Source: Methanobacteriota archaeon
Lineage (GTDB): Archaea > Thermoplasmatota > Poseidoniia > Poseidoniales > Poseidoniaceae
Direction: 5' to 3'
Assembly (NCBI GenBank): GCA_018659375.1
Contig: JABJMO010000009.1
Coordinates: forward strand, 1-36,319
Length of the DNA: 36,319 nt
The notes under the pieces are model-generated. The model made no database searches, was not told the origin of the DNA, and saw only the letters and a program-made list of their open reading frames with translations. Shown piece by piece: positions 32,580-36,319 of the stretch. The position numbers were made by a program, and so were the translations under genes. How positions within the stretch are numbered: the first letter of the stretch is position 1; every line of letters starts with the position of its first letter.

Positions 32580-32881
32580 CTAGCCCTTCCAGACTCGATT
32601 GCTAAATTCAGACCGGGGTATTTAATTTCCAGTTTCCTTGCCCTTTCTAATTGTTGATTAATTTGAGAAAATATTTCATTCTGAGGCACTCCCATATCAA
32701 TTAAATTAGCAATCATTTCAAATGCTCCTTGAATTGACCCAGCGTCAAGAAATGCATCATTGCTTATTTTACCATTGTACTTGAGTGATTCTAATCTTCT
32801 ACTGATGAACTCTGCTTCCAATTTTAATCTCGGCCCATCAATGTGTGAGAGGGCCATAAGTTGGTCAACACAGGTTCGCAT
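32576..32881 (-). CDS. Helical protein of unknown function, 101 residues
   Basis: The ATG at 32881 opens a short, fully helical protein (RLKLEAEFISRRLESLKYNG, then DAGSIQGAFEMIANLIDMGV and INQQLERARKLEIKYPGLN). No family is recognised and it has no membrane segment. An A/T-rich TATA-like element (ATAATCTATC on the minus strand, about 32899-32908) about 25 nt upstream fits a leaderless start; the longer in-frame TTG/GTG starts run into the epimerase gene. It is translationally coupled to the NatA gene by TTGA, so it may belong to the transporter. Confidence 0.6.
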   Translation of the reverse strand: MRTCVDQLMALSHIDGPRLKLEAEFISRRLESLKYNGKISNDAFLDAGSIQGAFEMIANLIDMGVPQNEIFSQINQQLERARKLEIKYPGLNLAIESGRAS

Positions 32882-32918
32882 AATTACCAATTTGCTGAGA
32901 TAGATTATGATAATTGCG

Positions 32919-33341
32919 TTAATTCTTTTGCGATAACTCAACTAGAACTCCACCGGTTGATTTAGGATGGACAAAAGCAATCAGACAATTTTTTGAACCG
33001 ATTCTTGGCTCTGTATCGATCATAGTTATGCCAGAATCAAGCAGATGCGAAATCATAGATTCGAGGTCATCAACTTGAAAACAAATTTGCTGAATACCAA
33101 TCCCCTTCTTGTCAATAAACCTTCCAATGGGGGTATCTTTTCCGGTTGGATATAGTAACTCAATCATTGCAGGTTTTTGCTGCTTCTCTGAAGATATGGG
33201 GATGAATCTAGTTATGACTCCTTGGTCTGTTACATGTTCATCTTTCAGTTCAGGAATCATCCCTAATAATTTCCAGAACTGTTGCCCTTCATCTAAATCA
33301 TTAACTGCTATTCCGATATGATCTAACCTTATCTTAACCAT
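32919..33341 (-). CDS. mce: Methylmalonyl-CoA epimerase
   Basis: Vicinal-oxygen-chelate fold enzyme that interconverts (R)- and (S)-methylmalonyl-CoA. The 140 residues have the paired-domain pattern: LDHIGIAVNDLDEGQQFW with the first metal His, MIELLYPTGKDTPIGRFIDKKG, IQQICFQVDDL (Gln replaces the usual His in the family's GxHHIaf) and GVLVELSQ with the metal Glu. ATG 33341 has AGGTGATATT upstream. It lies 8 nt behind the mutase gene. Confidence 0.92.
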   Translation of the reverse strand: MVKIRLDHIGIAVNDLDEGQQFWKLLGMIPELKDEHVTDQGVITRFIPISSEKQQKPAMIELLYPTGKDTPIGRFIDKKGIGIQQICFQVDDLESMISHLLDSGITMIDTEPRIGSKNCLIAFVHPKSTGGVLVELSQKN

Positions 33342-33349
33342 AATATCAC

Positions 33350-34921
33350 CTAAAAACCACTAGGAGCCATCCAAGTTCCAAACTCATCTTTCATAGCATT
33401 CATTATTTCACCCAAGGTACATTCATTTCTGATGGCATCAATAATTATTGGAAATAAATTACTACCACTAACCGCAGCAGATTTAATTTCTTTAATCGAG
33501 AAATTTACCTTTTCTTGGTCACGGTTAGTTCTCCATTTGGCCAATTTTTCCGACTGTACTTCTCCTAAATTTCCAGCAAGGTTCATAGCAGATATTGGTG
33601 GTTCATTATCCATTTTAGCATAGTTAACTCCAACAATCTTCCTCTTGCCCGATTCAACATCTTGCAAGTGAGTATATGCGGAGTTGTGAATTTGTCTTTG
33701 TTGCCATCCATCTTTGATTGCCGACATAGCCCCACCTTTGGCGTCGATTTCCTTGATCAAATCCATTGCTGACTCGTATATTTTATCTGTTAGACTCTCA
33801 ACATAATAAGAACCACCAAGTGGATCTACTACATCAGCAGCACCACTTTCTTCGGCAATTATTTGTTGTGTCCTCAATGCTATTGTAGCACTCTCTTCGG
33901 TAGGCAGACCAATAGCTTCGTCATACGAATTAGTGTGGAGGCTTTGAGTCCCACCACATACCGCTGCTAATGCCTGAATAGTTACTCGTGATATGTTGTT
34001 CAATGGTTGTTGTGCGGTTAAACTCACGCCGGCTACTTGAGTATGAAATCTTAGTTTTTTTGACTTAGGGTTACTAGGTGAATATCTTTCATCGACTAAA
34101 TCGTGCCATAATCTTCTAGCAGCGCGGAACTTTGCCGCTTCTTCAAAAAAATCATTATGGCAATTAAAAAAGAAGGATAATCTAGGTCCAAAATCGTCAA
34201 TTTCAAGACCTTGCTCCAATGCAGAATCAATGTAATTTAATGCGCTAGCCAAAGTAAAGGCTACTTCTTGAACGGCAGTGCATCCTGCTTCCCTTATATG
34301 ATATCCCGAAATCGAGATGGTATTCCAAAGCGGGACTTCCTTAGCACAATAAGAGAAAATATCTGTAATCAAGCGCATACTTTCATCTGGAGGAAATACG
34401 TAAGTCCCTCTCGCCATATACTCCTTCAGAATATCATTCTGTATCGTCCCTCTTACTTGTTTAGAATTAACACCCTGTTCTTCTGCTACAATAATATACA
34501 TCGCTAGTAAGATTATTGCTGGAGCATTAATTGTCATTGATGTACTTACCTTGTCTAATGGTATTCCAGAAAAAAGGTCTCTCATATCATCTAATGTTGA
34601 AATTGAAACACCGACCTTACCAACCTCACCCAGTGACAATTCATCATCGGCGTCAAGACCAAGTTGTGTAGGAAGGTCAAATGCTACTGACAATCCCTTT
34701 TGGCCTCTATCTAGTAACAACTTAAATCGTTCATTGGTTTCTTTAGCACTGGAAAAGCCAGCATATTGTCGCATAGTCCATAATCTGGACCGATACATTG
34801 TGTCATGAATTCCTCTTGTATAGGGTGCCTGACCCGCTGATTCAGCACCATCTGGACCAATTTTAGGCGAGATGTCTAGGCCAGAGAGAGTTTTCCAGTC
34901 GTCCTTCCTTTGGTCTGCCAT
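33350..34921 (-). CDS. Methylmalonyl-CoA mutase, large catalytic subunit without B12 domain
   Basis: Rearranges methylmalonyl-CoA and succinyl-CoA with adenosylcobalamin, used in propionate or branched-chain/odd-chain fatty acid breakdown. The 523 residues match the N-terminal TIM-barrel: APYTRGIHDTMYRSRLWTMR (CoA binding, substrate tyrosine), SVAFDLPTQLGLDADDE, STSMTINAPA, RGTIQNDILKEYMARGTYVFPP, ISGYHIREAGC and GTQSLHTNSYDEA. The chain stops at TWMAPSGF, before the cobalamin domain, so a separate B12-binding subunit is expected elsewhere, as in other archaea. ATG 34921 is the family start. It is first in the operon with the epimerase gene. Confidence 0.95.
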   Translation of the reverse strand: MADQRKDDWKTLSGLDISPKIGPDGAESAGQAPYTRGIHDTMYRSRLWTMRQYAGFSSAKETNERFKLLLDRGQKGLSVAFDLPTQLGLDADDELSLGEVGKVGVSISTLDDMRDLFSGIPLDKVSTSMTINAPAIILLAMYIIVAEEQGVNSKQVRGTIQNDILKEYMARGTYVFPPDESMRLITDIFSYCAKEVPLWNTISISGYHIREAGCTAVQEVAFTLASALNYIDSALEQGLEIDDFGPRLSFFFNCHNDFFEEAAKFRAARRLWHDLVDERYSPSNPKSKKLRFHTQVAGVSLTAQQPLNNISRVTIQALAAVCGGTQSLHTNSYDEAIGLPTEESATIALRTQQIIAEESGAADVVDPLGGSYYVESLTDKIYESAMDLIKEIDAKGGAMSAIKDGWQQRQIHNSAYTHLQDVESGKRKIVGVNYAKMDNEPPISAMNLAGNLGEVQSEKLAKWRTNRDQEKVNFSIKEIKSAAVSGSNLFPIIIDAIRNECTLGEIMNAMKDEFGTWMAPSGF

Positions 34922-34961
34922 GAATTATCCATATACTGGAGATACATCAACACTACTGTAA

Positions 34962-35495
34962 TTAGCAGCAACCGTCGTTACCGCAACCACTAGATTCCTG
35001 TTCTGTTTTAGGTTGGTCTGCTGAGTGTATATGTCCGTGTGCTGCTTCTTCTTCTGAAGCTTTTCTTATATCTATGACTTCAACAGAGAATGTTAACTCT
35101 TTACCTGCTAGGGCATGATTAAAATCTGCAGTCACCATTTCCTCAGACAGTTCAGTTACGGTAAATGGTGAGGGACCATGTGGCATTTGAGCAACTAGTT
35201 GGAACCCAACTTCTAGTTTAGTTTGATCTTCTAATTGTGCGAATTGGGCCCTAGGTATTTGCAAGATAGCTTCATCGTCCCTTTCACCATATGCTTTTTC
35301 TGGAGACAGTGTAAATGTTTTCTTATCGCCAATTTTAGCACCAATCATTGCTGCTTCAAAGCCAGGTATCATTTGCCCATGACCAACAAGAAAAGTAAGA
35401 GGTTCTCTGCCTTCACTTGAATCAAATATCTCACCAGACTCTGGTAATGTTCCTGTGTAATGTACGCTTGCAATGGTGTTCTCTTCTATCTTCAT
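34962..35495 (-). CDS. FKBP-type peptidyl-prolyl isomerase, SlyD-like
   Basis: Chaperone-like prolyl isomerase, 177 residues. The FKBP half-domains are VHYTGTLPESGEIFDSS, GHGQMIPGFEAAMIG and the closing FSVEVIDIRKA. They flank the insert-in-flap chaperone domain (about 75-130, LSPEKAYGERDDEAILQIPR). The tail carries His and Cys residues (HGHIHS, CGNDGCC), as in metal-binding SlyD. ATG 35495 is preceded by AAGGAG. Its Shine-Dalgarno site contains the stop of the upstream gene, so the two are coupled. Confidence 0.93.
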   Translation of the reverse strand: MKIEENTIASVHYTGTLPESGEIFDSSEGREPLTFLVGHGQMIPGFEAAMIGAKIGDKKTFTLSPEKAYGERDDEAILQIPRAQFAQLEDQTKLEVGFQLVAQMPHGPSPFTVTELSEEMVTADFNHALAGKELTFSVEVIDIRKASEEEAAHGHIHSADQPKTEQESSGCGNDGCC

Positions 35496-35500
35496 TTATT

Positions 35501-36319
35501 TCATCTCCTTGTAGTAATACTCTTAATTTCACTCTTCAGTTTATCAGATATTTCGTCGGTAAGGATAAGTTCTAAGTTCTTCTGTTCGATGAATTCAAGG
35601 GCTGCTTCTATGCTGATTCTTTCCCCTTTTGCGATAATTTGGCCTAAAACATTGGATCTGTGCTCTTCTGGTACGTCAGGGTTGTCTAGAATGGCTCTTG
35701 CAACATATTTGAACTCAAGTATCTTGTGCTTACTTAGTTTCTTTTCCATACGTTGTCTTCCACCACCTTTCTTATCAATTCGGCGATTCTTACGCTTCTT
35801 CTTGGATATACCAGCAGATTTCTTATCCACTGATTGGATAGTCTTGAAGACGTTGATGTTCTTATCATCGATGTTAGATGTGCTAGTTTTACCATCATTA
35901 TCATTAGTCACAGCATCCATAATAGATCCATTTACAGGAGTTAATTCACTTTTAGCACTAGTGATTTCTGTTTGTGGCTTGGTTTTCCTAGCCTTGGCGT
36001 TATCTTTTGATTGTTGTGATTTGCGCTTTAATTCGGCTAACCTTTCTTCCCTAGACGGTTTTTGAGTTTTTGGAGCTAAATTTTCTTCAGAGCTTTGTGT
36101 GATGATAGGAATTATCTCTTGTTCGATTTTCTCATCAGGTTTTGGCGAGGGTACAGGTTCAGGCTGTAAAATCACATCTTCCTTGACTGGCTCTGGCTCT
36201 ACTGGCGCAACCACTATTTCCGTAACAACTGGCTCTGCGGCCGATTTTGTGTCTTCTACACCTAATTTTTGTTGAGCTTTTTTCCTTAATTCTTCCAAAG
36301 ATTTATTGGAGGTATTTTC
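35501..36319 (-). CDS. Lysine-rich protein of unknown function, N-terminus beyond the window
   Basis: The frame is open to the window edge, so the true start probably lies outside; a TTG at 36298 is the only start seen. The visible 272 residues begin with a coiled-coil-like SLEELRKKAQQKLG. A low-complexity Glu/Pro/Val region follows, then charged Lys/Arg segments (SREERLAELKRKSQQSKDN; KKKRKNRRIDKKGGGRQRM). The protein ends in a compact helical domain (about 195-265, FKYVARAILDNPDVPEEHRS). No family is recognised; the basic core suggests nucleic-acid or ribosome binding. It ends at the ribosome-binding site of the slyD-like gene. Confidence 0.55.
   Translation of the reverse strand, partial: ENTSNKSLEELRKKAQQKLGVEDTKSAAEPVVTEIVVAPVEPEPVKEDVILQPEPVPSPKPDEKIEQEIIPIITQSSEENLAPKTQKPSREERLAELKRKSQQSKDNAKARKTKPQTEITSAKSELTPVNGSIMDAVTNDNDGKTSTSNIDDKNINVFKTIQSVDKKSAGISKKKRKNRRIDKKGGGRQRMEKKLSKHKILEFKYVARAILDNPDVPEEHRSNVLGQIIAKGERISIEAALEFIEQKNLELILTDEISDKLKSEIKSITTRR

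Noticed and set aside
35460-36065. 201-codon plus-strand frame opposite the lysine-rich gene
   Set aside because: Its Leu/Ser-rich 'membrane' look is what the complement of Lys/Glu-rich coding sequence gives.
1-36319. CRISPR arrays, insertion sequences, integrases, tRNA genes
   Set aside because: No repeat-spacer pattern, transposase or integrase motif, terminal inverted repeat or tRNA T-loop pattern was seen. The only sizeable non-coding stretch is the SRP RNA.

Overview
The window reads as euryarchaeal chromosome, most likely from an uncultured marine lineage such as Marine Group II (Candidatus Poseidoniales). Archaeal markers include the archaeal/eukaryotic-type ribosomal proteins S19e, L39e, L31e and S17e, a PDCD5-family protein, a tRNA-splicing endonuclease, archease, an SRP RNA and TATA-box promoters. 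The base composition is AT-rich and genes are packed tightly. Many genes have GGTG-type Shine-Dalgarno sites, and TTG/GTG starts are frequent. Several large surface proteins and the C-terminal WTMEQWKYYGQQYL-type tail seem typical of that group, but the lineage call is an inference from gene content.

Layout. 1-170: 3' part of the SRP RNA. 181-2741 (-): a winged-helix/TerB-like protein, a PfkB/RfaE-like sugar kinase and archease. 2830-3921 (+): tRNA-splicing endonuclease. 3918-8036 (-): an M6-type metallopeptidase, TatC and a 'choice-of-anchor V' surface protein. 8107-11004 (-): a three-subunit proton-translocating transhydrogenase (PntAA, PntAB, PntB), divergent from malate dehydrogenase (11164-12102, +). 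12099-16760 (-): a TPR protein, a TrmB-V4R regulator, an A-type Fe-S carrier and a YgfZ-like protein, with a perfect palindrome in the only gap. 16860-18147 (+): FMN reductase and a SUMF1-like protein. 18149-23252 (-): two membrane/surface proteins, a 57-residue two-helix membrane protein and a PqqD-like protein. 23326-25897 (+): a translation operon (S19e, PDCD5, L39e, L31e, S17e, an unknown small protein, a TrmJ-like methylase). 25901-28891 (-): a preQ0 (7-deazaguanine) operon: RHH regulator, FolE, QueE, a QueC-MsrB fusion and QueD. 29021-30523 (+): class III aminotransferase. 30518-34921 (-): methylmalonyl-CoA mutase catalytic subunit, methylmalonyl-CoA epimerase, an unknown protein and a NatA/NatB-type ABC exporter. 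34962-36319 (-): SlyD-like prolyl isomerase and a partial lysine-rich protein running off the window.

Most noteworthy: (1) QueC is fused in frame to a complete MsrB, and all four family zinc-ligand cysteines of the QueC part are replaced although its ATP-pyrophosphatase motifs are intact. (2) A 54-residue ribbon-helix-helix protein heads that operon, behind a promoter carrying three TATTAC half-sites. (3) A TrmB-V4R regulator with a cysteine-rich C-terminus lies next to a perfect 8-10-8 palindrome in front of an Fe-S carrier gene. (4) A PqqD-like (RRE-type) protein and a very small membrane protein follow a giant surface protein. No mobile elements, CRISPR arrays or tRNA genes were recognised.
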